A stretch of DNA of 64,000 nucleotides from assembly GCA_022606425.2 (NCBI GenBank), contig JAHDVF020000240.1, positions 1,178,001-1,242,000 on the forward strand, given 5' to 3'. This document shows, one piece after another, positions 20,486 to 31,001 of the stretch. Under the pieces are notes generated by a model. The model was not told the origin of the DNA, did no database searches, and saw only the letters and a list, made by a program, of their open reading frames with translations. The translations under genes and the position numbers were made by a program. The stretch is from Lepidostoma basale. Lineage: Eukaryota; Arthropoda; Insecta; Trichoptera; Lepidostomatidae. How positions within the stretch are numbered: the first letter of the stretch is position 1; each line of letters opens with the position of its first letter.

Positions 20486-20589
20486 AGTAAAAACTAAACA
20501 AGAAAGACTAATTAATATACAAAACGCATTTAAAATTCGATACAATAATTCAAATTTAAAAATTAACCTGGGCTATTTGTTATAAGTAC

Positions 20590-20850
20590 TCATTTATTTC
20601 TCGGCGCTACATCCCGGTGTGGGACTTGGCCTCCTCCACAACGATCCGCCACTGACTTCTGTCTCTGGCCATCACTCTCCATTCCCCATTTCCTTCCATT
20701 TTCTCCCAATCTTCTTCCACGCAATCAGCCCATCTTTTCCTCGGTCTGCCTCTTAGTCTCTTTTCGCGGGGCACCCATCTGGATATAATTTGTGGTGTTC
20801 TACCCTCTGGCATTCTTTCCACATGAATTAATGAATTATTAATTTGCATT
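20590..20850 (-). pseudogene. LINE C-terminal fragment inside foldback
   Basis: The minus frame has ISRWVPREKRLRGRPRKRWA, DCVEEDWEKMEGNGEW and RDRSQWRIVVEEAKSHTGM: the GRPxxRW and DRxxWR motifs of the terminal LINE domain, in a lineage distinct from families A-D. Confidence 0.7.
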
Positions 20851-21007
20851 TGATTGGGAATGGGAACTTGGGAGATTAATTAATTAATAATAATTATAAG
20901 TGCTTATAACTAATAGCCCAGGTTTATTTTTAAATTTGAATTTTTGTATCGAATTTTATATGCGTTTTTATATTAGTCTTTCTTTGTTTAGTTTTTATTA
21001 TATTTTT

Positions 21008-21058
21008 AAACCTGAAGATGGAGGTATCCTCCGAAACATGTCGTGTTTGTAATATTCT
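21008..21058 (+). ncRNA. Hammerhead-like motif, gaagatgg class, plus
   Basis: CTGAAGA, extra T, perfect stem II GGAGG/CCTCC, GAAA, ACATGT, cleavage C, then GTGTTT. Stem I is short (AAAC against GTGTTT). Confidence 0.5.
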
Positions 21059-21115
21059 GTAGATTAAACAATGTTATATTCAATTTCCAAGTATATTATA
21101 TAAATATAAATATTA

Positions 21116-21782
21116 AAAAAATATATATTTAATTTTACTAATGTGGTGCGTTTTAAAAAAAATAATATCTGTCAAAACTGACCATATTAGTGAATTTTTT
21201 TTTAATATTTAAAATATTTATATTTCTATAATATCACTGAAGGGCTTGTGTGTGTTTGGTTTTTAATAATTTTTTTTTAATAAAGTGTGTGTTGTATACA
21301 AAGTAAACAAAAAAAGAAGCTTTATGTATATGTTGAATGCGCGTTTATTATTTATGACTTCGAATTGAACTCATAAATTTGTATAATTAGCGTTTTCGAT
21401 TTATTATCGCCAAAGTTTGTAATAATATACATTAGTGGTTGGGGTGGGAACGTGGCATTGTTTCGTTACCGCTCTAGAAGCATTTTGTTATCTTGACGGC
21501 GATCGGCATCCGGCAGGCCTGTCAATAATGTGTTTATTCCGATATTAGTCCGATAATACGCCGCCCACGTTTGACGGCTCCCTTCTCCCGTGCTCCTACT
21601 GTGCGAGCAATATTTGTATTTTTGATGGTCAGTCCGTGTCCTTCGGCAGAGCTTTCTTTGCCATAATATCGTTGACTGCGGCTATATTTGCGAGCTTGTA
21701 GTTCAATAAATAATAACTGTATATACATTCAGACACCTAATAAAAATTTATACTAAATTTCGGGTGAATGTACGTTTCCAAC
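21116..21782. other. Mostly unassigned DNA
   Basis: 21235-21320 resembles an outer arm of the gttgtcc foldback class (TGTTGTATACAAAGTA). 21460-21700 is GC-richer with no recognised motif. Confidence 0.35.
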
Positions 21783-22040
21783 ATTTTGCATATATGCGAA
21801 ATAGAGGATATCGTTCAGTGGAGTAGATCCAGAAGAAGAAACTGGAGGGACCATGTAGCCCGAATGGATGGTGACAGACATGCATATACGAGCCGTACAG
21901 CCGCTTATGAAATCCCCTCCGGACACCGCCCACCTGGAAGACCCCCGTAAGAGATGGAAGGACAGTTGGATCTCATCATACGACGAGACATTATTTCTGT
22001 GTCACAGATCGTCAGATCTATTAGAAGAAGAAGAAGCATA
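21783..22040 (+). pseudogene. LINE family B 3' end
   Basis: Reads CEIEDIVQWSRSRRRNWRDH, VARMDGDRHAYTS, AAYEIPSGHRPPGRPP, with a frameshift at CCCCCG, and ends in GAAGAAGAAG. Same terminal segment as 49572-50732. Confidence 0.8.
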
Positions 22041-22245
22041 ATGTTGCCAATGTTAGCTAGAAACAGTAAACTAAGCACCGACAGTAAACTCCTGATATAC
22101 AAACAGTCATAAAGCCGATCTTCACTTACGCAGCCCAAATCTAGGGCTATGCAGCTTCGAGTCACATACGAAAACTCCATATCCTGCAAAATAAGGCTAT
22201 CCGTTTATCGCTTGGTGCGCCTTCCTGGACCAGGACTACAAATCG
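22041..22245 (+). pseudogene. Jockey-like LINE fragment
   Basis: Reads MLARNSKLSTDSKLLIYKQS, stop, KPIFTYAAQI, stop, GYAASSHIRKLHILQNKAIR and LSLGAPSW. The pattern NKLLIYKxxxKPIxTYxxxxWG..QNKxLRxxxxAPW is typical of the Jockey/CR1 group thumb region. Confidence 0.7.
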
Positions 22246-22325
22246 ACTGTCAACTGTAAAATTGACAGTCTGTAGAAACAATGTTGCCAGTTTAAAAACC
22301 AAACCTCTAAAAAAACACCCTATAT
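22246..22325 (-). mobile_element. Mariner-like 5' terminal fragment
   Basis: AACTGGCAACATTGTTTCTA-type sequence on the minus strand down to the CACCC end matches 17791-17870. Confidence 0.8.
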
Positions 22326-22329
22326 ATGC

Positions 22330-23231
22330 AGTTTGTGGTCTATCCATATAGATGCGTATTCCTGTATATATACATATTATATGAATAAGAACAAATATAT
22401 AAATAAAAGATTTTTATAATGATATTACGTACGAATTCGAACATTCGATATTCGAATTGTTTTTTCGTGTATGGGAAAACGTCGTTCGTGAATTCCGTTT
22501 ACACAAGGATAATATCCTTATTATTGTGGGTTTCGTAAACACACACATGACTTGTTTAACCGCATTCCCGGGATGTTTGTACAGACTCGGTTAGAAATTT
22601 CTAGAAATTGGTGCGACTGCGCAGAAGTGATTTACTCCTTGCGTCAGAGCTCAAATAAATTGATCCACTGATTGAATTTGTTTGCTCTTGACCTTTTCAA
22701 CCGAAACGTTAATATGCTAAAATCATCTGATGTGTAAAATTTATGCATAATCAGCATAAATATCAAGATCAATATAGACATGGACGAATCAGTAAAACTT
22801 AAAGAATGGAGATATCAAGATCATCGTCACATTTCTGAAATAATTTTACAAGTTGCATCCCGTGAAATATTCATGGAAGTAAAGATTTTCTACCCTTTAA
22901 AAACTTGGTTCACTATACAATCGTAATCAGTAATAAGTATTCACTTTAATGTAAATCACACTTTAACAATTTCACAAATAACAACATCAAACTGTTCTCC
23001 TTTTGTTTTCTACACTATTGCCGTAAAATAATAATCAGAATAAAATAATAATACAAATATCCAGAAACGTTCTCGGGCATGCGCATAGTGTGCATTTCGA
23101 ACAAAAAATACATCATTTAATTCATTAGAGAAACATTTTTTTTACATGTCGTTATCAAAAATATTGCCTTTTTAGTATCTCACTATTTTATTACAATTTT
23201 TATTTAAAAAAGCCTTTTTTAATAAATTTTA
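22330..23231. other. Gene-free AT-rich stretch
   Basis: No transposon or coding signature recognised. A short segment around CCAGAAACGTTCTCGGGCAT (23061-23080) recurs near 45880-45900. Confidence 0.4.
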
Positions 23232-23460
23232 CTTACTAATCATAACACCGTCTCTCCAAAGGGATTGGCAAAAATAATGGACCGCCACATTGTTCTTTCC
23301 TGACATAATTCTCTGGATTCTTCAAAATTTTAAACATCTTGTCGTGCACGCACGTCGGTTTCTCCGACTATTTTTCCGAAGTTCCGTTTACATCGTTAAC
23401 ATATGATTTTTTACCATTTTGTCTTCGTTTATTCTTTCCACGTGTCATAATCATCTGAAT
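23232..23460 (-). pseudogene. LINE family A 3' fragment, decayed
   Basis: The 3' terminal region (ATAACACCGTCTCTCCAAAG on the plus strand) and pieces of the C-terminal frame persist with an internal deletion near 23370. Confidence 0.6.
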
Positions 23461-23514
23461 TAATTAATATATAGAAAAAAGGAAATTAACCAAATGAGCT
23501 ACACTTAGTATAAA

Positions 23515-23650
23515 ATCTTCTTCTTCTTCTTCTTCTTCAGCCCGTATTGACCGTCCACTCCTGGACGTAGGCCTCCTCTCGCATTTTCCATTCTCTTTCA
23601 TTCTCCATTTTTGCATTTTCCATTTTCTCGCATTTTCCATTCTCAGTATA
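23515..23650 (-). pseudogene. LINE family C' 3' end with (GAA)n tail
   Basis: The minus strand reads KMREEAYVQEWTVNTG-like sequence, stop, and a run of GAA. Upstream is a short internal repeat of GGAAAATG units (AAATGCGAGAAAATGGAAAA type). Confidence 0.6.
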
Positions 23651-23700
23651 AAATATACGTTCAATATTTATCATTTTTTAAATGTATTTATTGACGTCGC

Positions 23701-23967
23701 TTAGAAACTAAGATTATTTAGAATTTTTGTTTCGTTTGCTATTGAATACATCATAAGTTCGTAATGCTCCTCACGGTCCCACGGATATGTGATTGTTAAT
23801 TGAGTCCACTGATTCGTGCGATGTTCGCCCATTACCACCCAATCAGGCCGATTGAGAATCGATACTGCATGACCGCGAGAGGCAGCGTTCGCCATTTGTA
23901 TCGATTGATTGGTATTAATAATGTATTCATCACTAGCTTTACCAGCTATTGCCTGGTCTGGCCCCAT
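23701..23967 (-). CDS. Unrecognised ORF, possible host exon or element remnant
   Basis: 88-codon minus frame with balanced composition: MGPDQAIAGKASDEYIINTN, then AASRGHAVSILNRPDWVV and LTITYPWDREEHYELMMYS. It lacks the low-complexity bias of random AT-rich frames, and no copy occurs elsewhere in the window. I do not recognise a domain. It could be the last exon of a host gene or a piece of an old element. Confidence 0.3.
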   Translation of the reverse strand: MGPDQAIAGKASDEYIINTNQSIQMANAASRGHAVSILNRPDWVVMGEHRTNQWTQLTITYPWDREEHYELMMYSIANETKILNNLSF

Positions 23968-24104
23968 ATCATTTGGCGCCCAGTTTAAAAGTTACTTTTT
24001 TTAATCACCATAAATAAAACAATTAACGAAATATTCGAATATATAAAAATTATTATATATATTTAATATATTTTGAACGTATCAATAATAATTAAATAAC
24101 ACGA

Positions 24105-24235
24105 TTATTTTTAATAACTGCTTCTATTTTTGTATTTATTTCGACAGCTACCGGTTTCGCCAGGCTGGTTGGAATCGATAGACTGCTCTGTCGATGCCAG
24201 ACAAAAGTGGAAGTAGTTATTAAAAAACGTCATTT
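24105..24235. mobile_element. Foldback, ccggt class, shortened
   Basis: The left arm TATTTCGACAGCTACCGGTT (TCGCCAGG) is intact; the right arm is cut to CTGTCGATGCCAG, then ACAAAAGTGG, so the right motif has lost stem II and GAAA. Confidence 0.65.
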
Positions 24236-24469
24236 TATTTTATTATTATTTCAAATGAAATCCTTCAAGAAATTTCAGTAAAATCTGGTATCTTTGTAAC
24301 TCTATATTAATTTATTACGTCTCTTTATCAAAAATATATAATAATACGCATTTGGTTATAAAAATATTATCAGTATCTCATCAATAAAAATGTATATAAT
24401 GTGATATTCTCGATAATAATACAGGATATATATTTTTTAATAATAATAAATTATATTAAAATATAATGC

Positions 24470-24628
24470 CTATTGGTGGCGATGAGGTTCGCAACCCATC
24501 ACACCGCGTCTCCTGCGGGGCGAAAAGAGAAGGATGGAGTGCCGGATCGGTAAAAGTGTGACAGTCCATTCTTTCTGCCTACCCCTTCGGGGAGACGGCG
24601 TGATGATTAGTTAGTTAGTTAGTTTTTA
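24470..24628 (+). mobile_element. Non-autonomous retroposon with LINE A tail
   Basis: ATGCCTATTGGTGGCGATGA through GAAGGATGGAGTGCCGGATC, then GGGGAGACGGCGTGATGATT and (AGTT)n. Confidence 0.75.
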
Positions 24629-24653
24629 AATTATATACAAGTATAGCTGACAG

Positions 24654-24932
24654 TCAAGTTATTTTTCTTGTTGAATCTAAATTTGTTTTTAACTTCTCAA
24701 TTACTCTTTCATATTTTGGCGTCCTATTTTTCTTACTAAATTCATCATTTGGTGAATCCCCCCCTGGGTGCATTGCCTTGTTTATCTTCGATCGAGCGTG
24801 CCATGTGCCTTGAGGCCTCACCTTGGCTCTGCTTCCTAAATGAATAAGGAATCTAGGTGCACTTATCGTATCTATCAAGCTGCCAGTTGCACACAGACAG
24901 AACATCTGCCGCTTCACAGAGCAAGTGAACAT
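24654..24932 (-). pseudogene. ORF with LINE-tail-like GTWH motif
   Basis: 92-codon minus frame. GSRAKVRPQGTWHARSKINK loosely parallels the GRPRKTWHDQINKIL motif of family A, suggesting a diverged LINE tail. Weak evidence. Confidence 0.3.
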
Positions 24933-25016
24933 TGTTGTCGCGGTAATCGATCTTTAATCTTTTAAATAAGATTGGAAACTTCATGTTTTTATTTACTATG
25001 AAATTTTAGTGCAGAC

Positions 25017-25470
25017 CAGTGCTCCGCAATCTTTTCTCACCTACAGCACACATAAGTTCTTCCTAGAATTCCGCGGCACACCAAAACCTAAAATTCGGTC
25101 TGGAGGTGGGCGTCAATGTCAGCTCAGGAGACGTTTTTTTAGCTTCTAACTTCCGGCTAGTAGAAATCAGAAGCGACAGTTTTTTTTTGCTCCTCCCGAA
25201 AGATCGAAGGACCAAATTTTCGCGAATTCTACTGGCCGGAAGTCGCCGTAATTTAAAAATGCAGCCAGCAACTTCCGGCCAGTAGAAATCAGCGGCGACC
25301 GATTCTTCACGAATGACCTAAAATAAACAAAAAAAGTCACCAATGTCTCCTGAACTGATTTACGAATGAGTCGACTCCTTCGCAATTCACGAGTTCCGAC
25401 TAGAACTAAATATTTGTTTTCATTGTACATTTGGCCGCGGCACACCTGCTTCCGGCTCACGGCACACCAT
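25017..25470. mobile_element. hAT-like element, one end clear
   Basis: Starts CAGTGCTCCGCAATCTTTTC, a typical hAT-type end, and shares about 60 bp with 33147 (CACACATAAGTTCTTCC). Direct internal repeats of TTCCGGC(T/C)AGTAGAAATCAG occur. The right end is degenerate around CACGGCACACC. No 8-bp duplication found. Confidence 0.5.
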
Positions 25471-25854
25471 TATAAATAGCTATCAAAATTTATAAGAAGA
25501 AACATTGTTCAAATGCGATTTTATTTTATATACAATACAAAAAATCATTAGTCACCTTGAAATGTGTAAAATCATTTGTAAACAATTTGTAAGAATATGT
25601 TTTTCTTATAAACATTTTATTTCGTCCTACCTCAAATAACTTATTTTTGATTTATATAATATCATTTAGTGTCCTCTAACTATGTAATCATTGTAGAGGA
25701 TAACGAGTTCCAAGAAACACTTTCCAAAATTTCTGGACCTACCCAAATAATTCTTTGTTAAAAATGAATAATTACATAAAATTTTCGTTAATTACCATAT
25801 TCTGCTCCATTTACTAGTGTATATAAAATGCAACGAGTTAAAGTTTCGTCACAT
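25471..25854. other. AT-rich spacer
   Basis: Nothing recognised. Confidence 0.4.
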
Positions 25855-25950
25855 TTGATAATGCCTTAGAAGGTCGAAACATGTCATTCCCATAAAATAT
25901 AATATATATTCTAGAAAACTGACGTTTTCATTCGTATTAATTATAGTTCA
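25855..25950 (+). mobile_element. Solo arm, cttctag class
   Basis: TTTGATAATGCCTTAGAAGG, TCGAAACATGTCATTCCC and AAAACTGACGTTTTCATTCG, as in the right arm at 45160-45250. Confidence 0.65.
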
Positions 25951-26003
25951 ATGAATCCGCAACACAAAGTTATGAAGCATATAAGAATTTATTTTTTAGT
26001 TTA

Positions 26004-26309
26004 AAGGCGGGCCACACTGTGATAAACATCGGTTTCCACCAACGAGCCAGACTAGAACAAACATAAAATTTGTCTTGTATAGGGCTTCTATCTCATTCTA
26101 CGCCGGGTAAAATAATGCGAGGAAGAGAGATAAACGTACCATGTTTGTTGAAAGGATAACCGTATGCAGAAACATCCGCGGTTTAACTCATGGTTTACTA
26201 AAATCGACGTTTTTACTACGTCTAGAACATGGTTTAAGTTTGAGTAATAACATTCAGTATACAAATTTTGGTTTCAAACCAGCTTGTTTATCACAGTGTG
26301 GCCCGCCTA
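26004..26309. mobile_element. PIF/Harbinger-like MITE
   Basis: 306 bp with ends AAGGCGGGCCACACTGTGAT and ATCACAGTGTGGCCCGCCTA, flanked by TTA on both sides (26001-26003 and 26310-26312). A 92-codon frame inside is not convincing. Confidence 0.7.
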
Positions 26310-26639
26310 TTAGTTCTACATTCACTCAGAATTACTGTTATTTATCGTTTTATGATTTTCTTCGGAAATACATACTTATAGCATTCAAATATAGATTTCC
26401 AATCAGGTACAAAGTTTGATTTGATTTGATAACTACGGGGTTCAATAAACTACTTTTACTTGCGTGCTTAGTTATTATTAGAAACTTTGAAATTTTTTTT
26501 AGAAACAAACTTGTCAATTTTATTTATTGACCGTTGAACTTAATGTGTAGTGAACATATTTAAAATATGCTACATAGAAAATACATTTACTTTCTGACAG
26601 TGTACATATCAATACAAATACTAAATACAATAGTACTTC
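26310..26639. other. AT-rich spacer
   Basis: TTTGATTTGATTTGAT near 26418 resembles the LINE G tail. Confidence 0.35.
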
Positions 26640-26700
26640 CTTTATCTGGACGTCAGTTAACCGGAACGGCAATTATCCGGACAACCCGAGATGATGAAAC
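26640..26700. mobile_element. pogo/Tigger-like terminal fragment
   Basis: CTTTATCTGGACGTCAGTTA and ATTATCCGGACAACCCG resemble pogo-group inverted ends. No transposase adjoins. Confidence 0.4.
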
Positions 26701-26734
26701 AAAAAACTACCTTTTTTTGTCTTTTATTTTTAAT

Positions 26735-26835
26735 TTTTTTTATATATAATACTTTGTATATACAATACTTTTAAAATTACACATCAGACATGTTTTGGAT
26801 AACCACTCCTTCTTCAGTTTGATTTCCATTTGATC
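26735..26835 (-). mobile_element. Solo arm, gttgtcc class
   Basis: The minus strand contains AACTGAAGAAGGAGTGGTTA, TCCAAAACATGTCTGATGTG; the core has CTGAAGA but GAAA is CAAA. Confidence 0.5.
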
Positions 26836-26867
26836 AAATTTATAAACAACTAGCTGACCCGGCAACG

Positions 26868-27109
26868 CTTCGCTATTGCTAAATTCGAGTACATAAATAA
26901 ACCCAATATATATTCAACAAATACAATTAAAGTTCAATAACAATTCGTTTATTTATTGGATTAAATGCCATGTGTATGGATGCAAAAATGTGTGTCTATA
27001 TCTTTAAAACAAAGTTTCAATCCAAGCAAACTCGCTGTGAATTATAAACTTGAATACATATTACTAAGGTAATTGAAAAACTATTTTTTGAATATTTTAT
27101 ATGAAATTT
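26868..27109. other. Unclassified repeat start plus AT-rich DNA
   Basis: ACTAGCTGACCCGGCAACGC is a sequence commonly seen at the start of dispersed insect repeats; I cannot name its superfamily with confidence. Confidence 0.25.
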
Positions 27110-27250
27110 AATAATCAAATAAACAATATTATATCACATTTGCAGAAAACATTCATTATATTAAAGAAACAAAACTCTTGATTTTGTTGTCCATGAAATT
27201 CACATCAGAGCCAATAAAGTAAGTTTCTACGATCGTGATTTCGGCACTGC
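27110..27250 (-). mobile_element. Inverted partial copy of the 28.6/31.0-kb repeat
   Basis: Complementary to 28660-28780 and 31090-31200 (ATTGGCTCTGATGTGAATTT, CATGGACAACAAAATCAAGA). Confidence 0.75.
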
Positions 27251-27279
27251 GAGTCCGCTGGCGTGGAATAGTAATATAG

Positions 27280-27485
27280 ATGATAATACTACAAAAGCCT
27301 CCCTTCCCGACTTCCACAACTGTATCCCTCGCCGCTCTGCGCCATTGACCTCCTGCCACTCGTTTAATGTCATCAGACCATCTTGCTTGTGATCTGCCAG
27401 AATTTGTGTAGCTGTTTCTCTTTCGCCACTCCAGGCCAGAAGATCTTATCACCCGTTGTCCTTGCTTTATGACCGATCCCATTCC
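27280..27485 (-). pseudogene. LINE family C C-terminal fragment
   Basis: The minus strand reads GLEWRKRNSYTNSGRSQARW, SDDIKRVAGGQWRRAA and RDTVVEVGK, the same terminal domain as 13570-14112. Confidence 0.7.
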
Positions 27486-27751
27486 ATTTAAACATTAGTT
27501 ATTTTACACGCTGCATCGGCAACTTTGGTCCGATCCTTGATTCATCAATTTTGGGCCCTGGAATTAAAAAAAAAAAAATTTGAATTGCCATAAGGCGGAC
27601 ACCGAAGAGACGCATAAGGCAAAATTTAAATTTCCATACAATGAATGAATTACAACTGTTTTTCACTTGTTTGCTGAAGATATTCTTCATATAAAAGGCA
27701 GTTCATGCTATATGCATAATAATAATAATAATAGGCTAATTTGTCAAATTA
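27486..27751. other. Unassigned; part repeated at 30555-30690
   Basis: GCCATAAGGCGGACACCGAA and TTTCCATACAATGAATGAAT recur at 30610-30675 in the same orientation. Confidence 0.45.
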
Positions 27752-28230
27752 ACTAACTAACTAACTAACCATCACGCCGTCTCCCCGAAAGTGTAAGCAG
27801 AGAGAATGGACTGTCACACTTTTACTGATGCGGCACTCCATCCTTCTCTTTTCGCCCCGCGGGAGGCGCGGTGTGATGGGTTGCGAACCTCATCGCCACC
27901 AATAGGCATCTCCCGCGCACACTTCGATCGTCCAACACCCACAAAATAAATCTAAAACAAATAATATAAAATACAATGATATAAAATAAAATAACAAAAT
28001 AAAAATAATTTTACACAAAATGTTCTTTTTAGACGGTGCACATATTGTCTATTTAATTTATAATATGTTCCACGTATCCACTGTTTTTTAATTTAGCACA
28101 TAATGTAATAACACATAATGTTTTTTTCGATGTTGCACATGTTGACTTGGACGATCCGGACATTTGTGTTTATTTAATTTATGTTACACGTATCCACCAT
28201 TTTTTAAATTATCTGTAGTAAGGCACTTAA
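27752..28230 (-). mobile_element. Non-autonomous retroposon with LINE A tail, long form
   Basis: A minus-strand tail (TAACTAACTAACTAACCATC on plus) is followed by the body GGCATCTCCCGCGCACACTT and an AT-rich 5' part holding two imperfect tandem units (ACGTGGAACATATT near 28060-28080 and a second near 28175). Confidence 0.7.
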
Positions 28231-28377
28231 CCAGCAAGAACTTGAAAATAATATTGAAGAAATGATTCAAATTGTCATTGGAACAAATGAAAAATTTATT
28301 TCTACACCTGTCAAAATTCTTTACAAAAACGATAAAACTAATAAAACCTTTTAATCTGATTAATTTGTCAAATTAAT

Positions 28378-28560
28378 TAAACTAATCAGATTTTAAAGGT
28401 TGGTCATGTTAGAAGTCGGAGGAATCGACATGCGTGTATGACTCGTTGTATGAATGTGGAGGAAGCTAGAGAGGTTTGCCAGGATAGAGTAGTGTTATGG
28501 TCCATTCTCTCTGCCTACCCCTGTGGGGAAACGGCGTGATGGTTTGTTTGTTTGTTTAAT
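28378..28560 (+). pseudogene. LINE family A 3' end, (TTTG)n-tailed subfamily
   Basis: Reads KVGHVRSRRNRHACMTRCMN, VEEAREVCQDRVV and SILSAYPCGETA, then the stop and GGTTTGTTTGTTTGTTT. Copies with the same tail are at 51115-51320 and 56075-56575. Confidence 0.8.
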
Positions 28561-28561
28561 T

Positions 28562-29095
28562 TGTATAATCGCCGTTTTCGTGAATAGCTCACCTCAAGGG
28601 CGCTTTGACATTGTTTTTAGTCATGAAAGGTGCATGTGACAACAGCGAAATCACGATCGTAGAAACTTAATTTATTGGCTCTGATGTGAATTTCATGGAC
28701 AACAAAATCAAGAATTTTGTTTCTCTAAACATATGAATGTTTTGTGCAAATGTGATATAATATTGTTTATTGATATACAGACAACCGTTGTTAACATTTT
28801 ATGCGATAATTTGAAAAGGTGGGTTTTTAGGTGATATTTAAAGTCTGTCGGATTGTCAATGCATCTGAGGCGTGCAGGAAGCATATTTCAGGCGGACGAA
28901 CCTACTACTGTGAAAGCCCGAGCAACACAAAATTCAGATATATAGGTGGCACGTTTGGGAATGTGCTTAATTATTGTCTATAAACTGTAAATTTAAAAAC
29001 CTTACCTGAAATTAATAATGGAATTTTCATATATGAATGAAAACTACTAAAAGTAGCTTATGTGTAATGTAAAAATGTAAAAATGTAATGTAAAA
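28562..29095 (-). mobile_element. LINE family E 3' part, duplicated copy 1
   Basis: Direct repeat of 31002-31490 with few differences. The minus strand codes ARAFTVVGSSAWNMLPARLR-like sequence (one stop) and DNPTDFKYHLKTHLFKLSHK, the typical terminal motif of CR1/Rex-like LINEs (RAFxxxxPxxWNxLP). Confidence 0.7.
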
Positions 29096-29525
29096 ATTAC
29101 TTTTAAGTTGATCAGATTGAAGTTTTTGGTTCGACATCATTATTAAATCATTAGGGAGTTTATTAAATTCTGTAGAGGCTATAAATTGTAAGGATTTTAC
29201 ACCGAATCTAGTTGAACGCAATGCTTCTTATTCTGTGAGCGCGTATCATGTTGGTGTACGTCCGTATTGAATATTGGTCGAGTATTAGAGCGCGTTGATG
29301 ACTTTATTATTTGTATTATAGTTTTAGTGATCTCTAATTTTGGATGGATTTGAAATGGAATTATTTTCGTCTGAGAATATAGGGCCCTTACATGAGTGTA
29401 CCACGGTAGACGGAAAATATTTCTAACAGCCCGATTTTGGATCACCTGAATCTCATTAGCTTTCTTCTTTGTAATAAAGCCCCAAATACAGGAAAGGTAA
29501 GACAGATGAGAATGTATCATGGAGT
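29027..29525 (-). pseudogene. LINE C-terminal fragment, CR1/Rex-like
   Basis: Two overlapping minus frames (29197-29520, then 29027-29221 after a shift): MIHSHLSYLSCIWGFITKKK, IQNRAVRNIFRLPWYTHV, and LQFIASTEFNKLPNDLI. The order SHLSYxxxxWG..QNRAVRxIF..xFNKLP fits the end of a CR1/Jockey-group polymerase. Confidence 0.75.
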
Positions 29526-29634
29526 AGTAAACATAAATTGTCTATATTCTTATGTAACGAATTAAACCAATTAATCCAATTTAAACCTGTACATACCATT
29601 CCAAATTAGTTCATAAAGATAACAACATTGTCTT

Positions 29635-29770
29635 GTGATACGCATATATCGAAGTGTGGGATCCATCCTCTGGACATGCGAACTCCAGTATCTTCTGCGT
29701 TGTTTTCCCCATCCTCTGCACATGCGCAATCCATTATCTTCTGCGTTGTCTTCCCCATCCTCAAGCAAAT
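29635..29770 (-). pseudogene. LINE family B piece with short tandem duplication
   Basis: The minus strand reads WGKQRRRYWSSHVQRMDPTL preceded by a second copy of the WGKQRR unit. A ~57-bp unit (ACTCCAGTATCTTCTGCGTT type) is repeated at 29685-29700 and 29730-29750. Confidence 0.65.
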
Positions 29771-30480
29771 GAAATAACCTGAAATCAATTTCATTATCTT
29801 TGAATATTTTAAATCTCAGCATAATGTAGAATTTAATGGTCAAAAATGGAATATTACTGGACTCTTCTAACTGAGGCAGCTAATGCTGCATATAAGGATA
29901 TGTTTACCTATCACAGCATTTGTTTTCAGAGAAAAACTAAAACAGCTGAAGTAACTCATAGTGTATTTGGGTATGTGTGCTGCTGGAATTACTCAGTGGA
30001 ATGGAAAATAAAGAAGAATTGCAACATGCAGATGCACCAATATGGCTCATTATCAAAATAATTTCAATCCCAATACAAAAATATCCCCATTAGACCAGTG
30101 GTCTCTCACAACCAGGCAATTATTTTATCAAAACTTAATATCTAATCCCAAAGATATAGATTTTCGCCCTGCCAGAACAATTTTACATTAAAACAACATT
30201 ATTAAAATAGATTATACCAATTAACTAATTATTACACAACGAAACGTCATAACCTAAAATGACACGTAAGTAAAACGAATAAATTGATATTGTATATCAT
30301 TAGAACTTTCTTATCGTTGCTGTGGTAATTTTAATATTTCCCTGACCAAAGTACGCGTATAAAGAACACCTTTATGTTTGAATTCATCAAATGTCATATT
30401 AATTGTATTTTAAATAACTAATTAAAATCATAATAATTAAATAACATTAATAAAATAGCGCAATACCATTCAAAATTCTG
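29771..30480. other. Unassigned DNA with a 71-codon plus frame
   Basis: 29846-30061 encodes MEYYWTLLTEAANAAYKDMF, then SVFGYVCCWNYSVEWKIKK. No family is recognised and there is no second copy. The rest is AT-rich. Confidence 0.25.
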
Positions 30481-31001
30481 CCAGTTGTTTCTCGCCCGCT
30501 ACTCCAGGGTGCATCTTATCATCCGTTGTCCCTGCTATATGACCGATTCCATTCCGATCTCTGATTAATTAATATTGTTTCCTAGAAATAAAAAAAATAA
30601 TATTGGAATTGGCATAAGGCGGACATCGAAGAGGCGCATATGGCAAATTTTCAACTTCCATACAATTAATGAATTCCAAGTGTTCACTAAGCAGTATATT
30701 TAAAAAAAATACTCGAGGCTCTTGATCGAGCATTGCAAGAGTTGCGTGGAAATGTGTTAATATTATATGTAGGAGATTTTAGAAACTTTACCTGAACGGC
30801 AAAAATAACTATCAAAAACTATGCTAATCAATGCAGTTATGATTGTGCTAAAGAAATAACAAAAATTTTACAAAAGCATTCATTACAACCAGACTCCTTC
30901 ATATAAATTGTCTATATTCTTATATATACAAAATAAACCAATTAATTCAAAATTTAAACCTGTACATATCAAAATATAAACATTGAACTTACGGAACTGA
31001 T
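30481..31001. other. Diverged repeats of the 27.4-29.6-kb region
   Basis: 30485-30560 resembles the LINE C piece at 27415-27485; 30900-30965 resembles 29530-29590 (AAATTGTCTATATTCTTAT). Suggests an old block duplication. Confidence 0.45.

Larger units (their letters stand above)
20376..21115. mobile_element. Foldback, gaagatgg class, split by a LINE insertion
   Basis: Left arm 20376-20590 and right arm 20880-21115 are inverted copies (AAATTGAAAATAACTTTGTT, ACCTCCATCTTCAGGTGTAA, TAACCTGGGCTATTTGTTAT). The LINE piece 20590-20850 sits between. Other copies are at 46405-46525 (compact) and 59240-59705. Confidence 0.8.

Noticed and set aside
26868..26900. Helitron start
   Set aside because: The ACTAGCTGACCCGGCAA motif alone does not show a TC start, CTRR end or hairpin.
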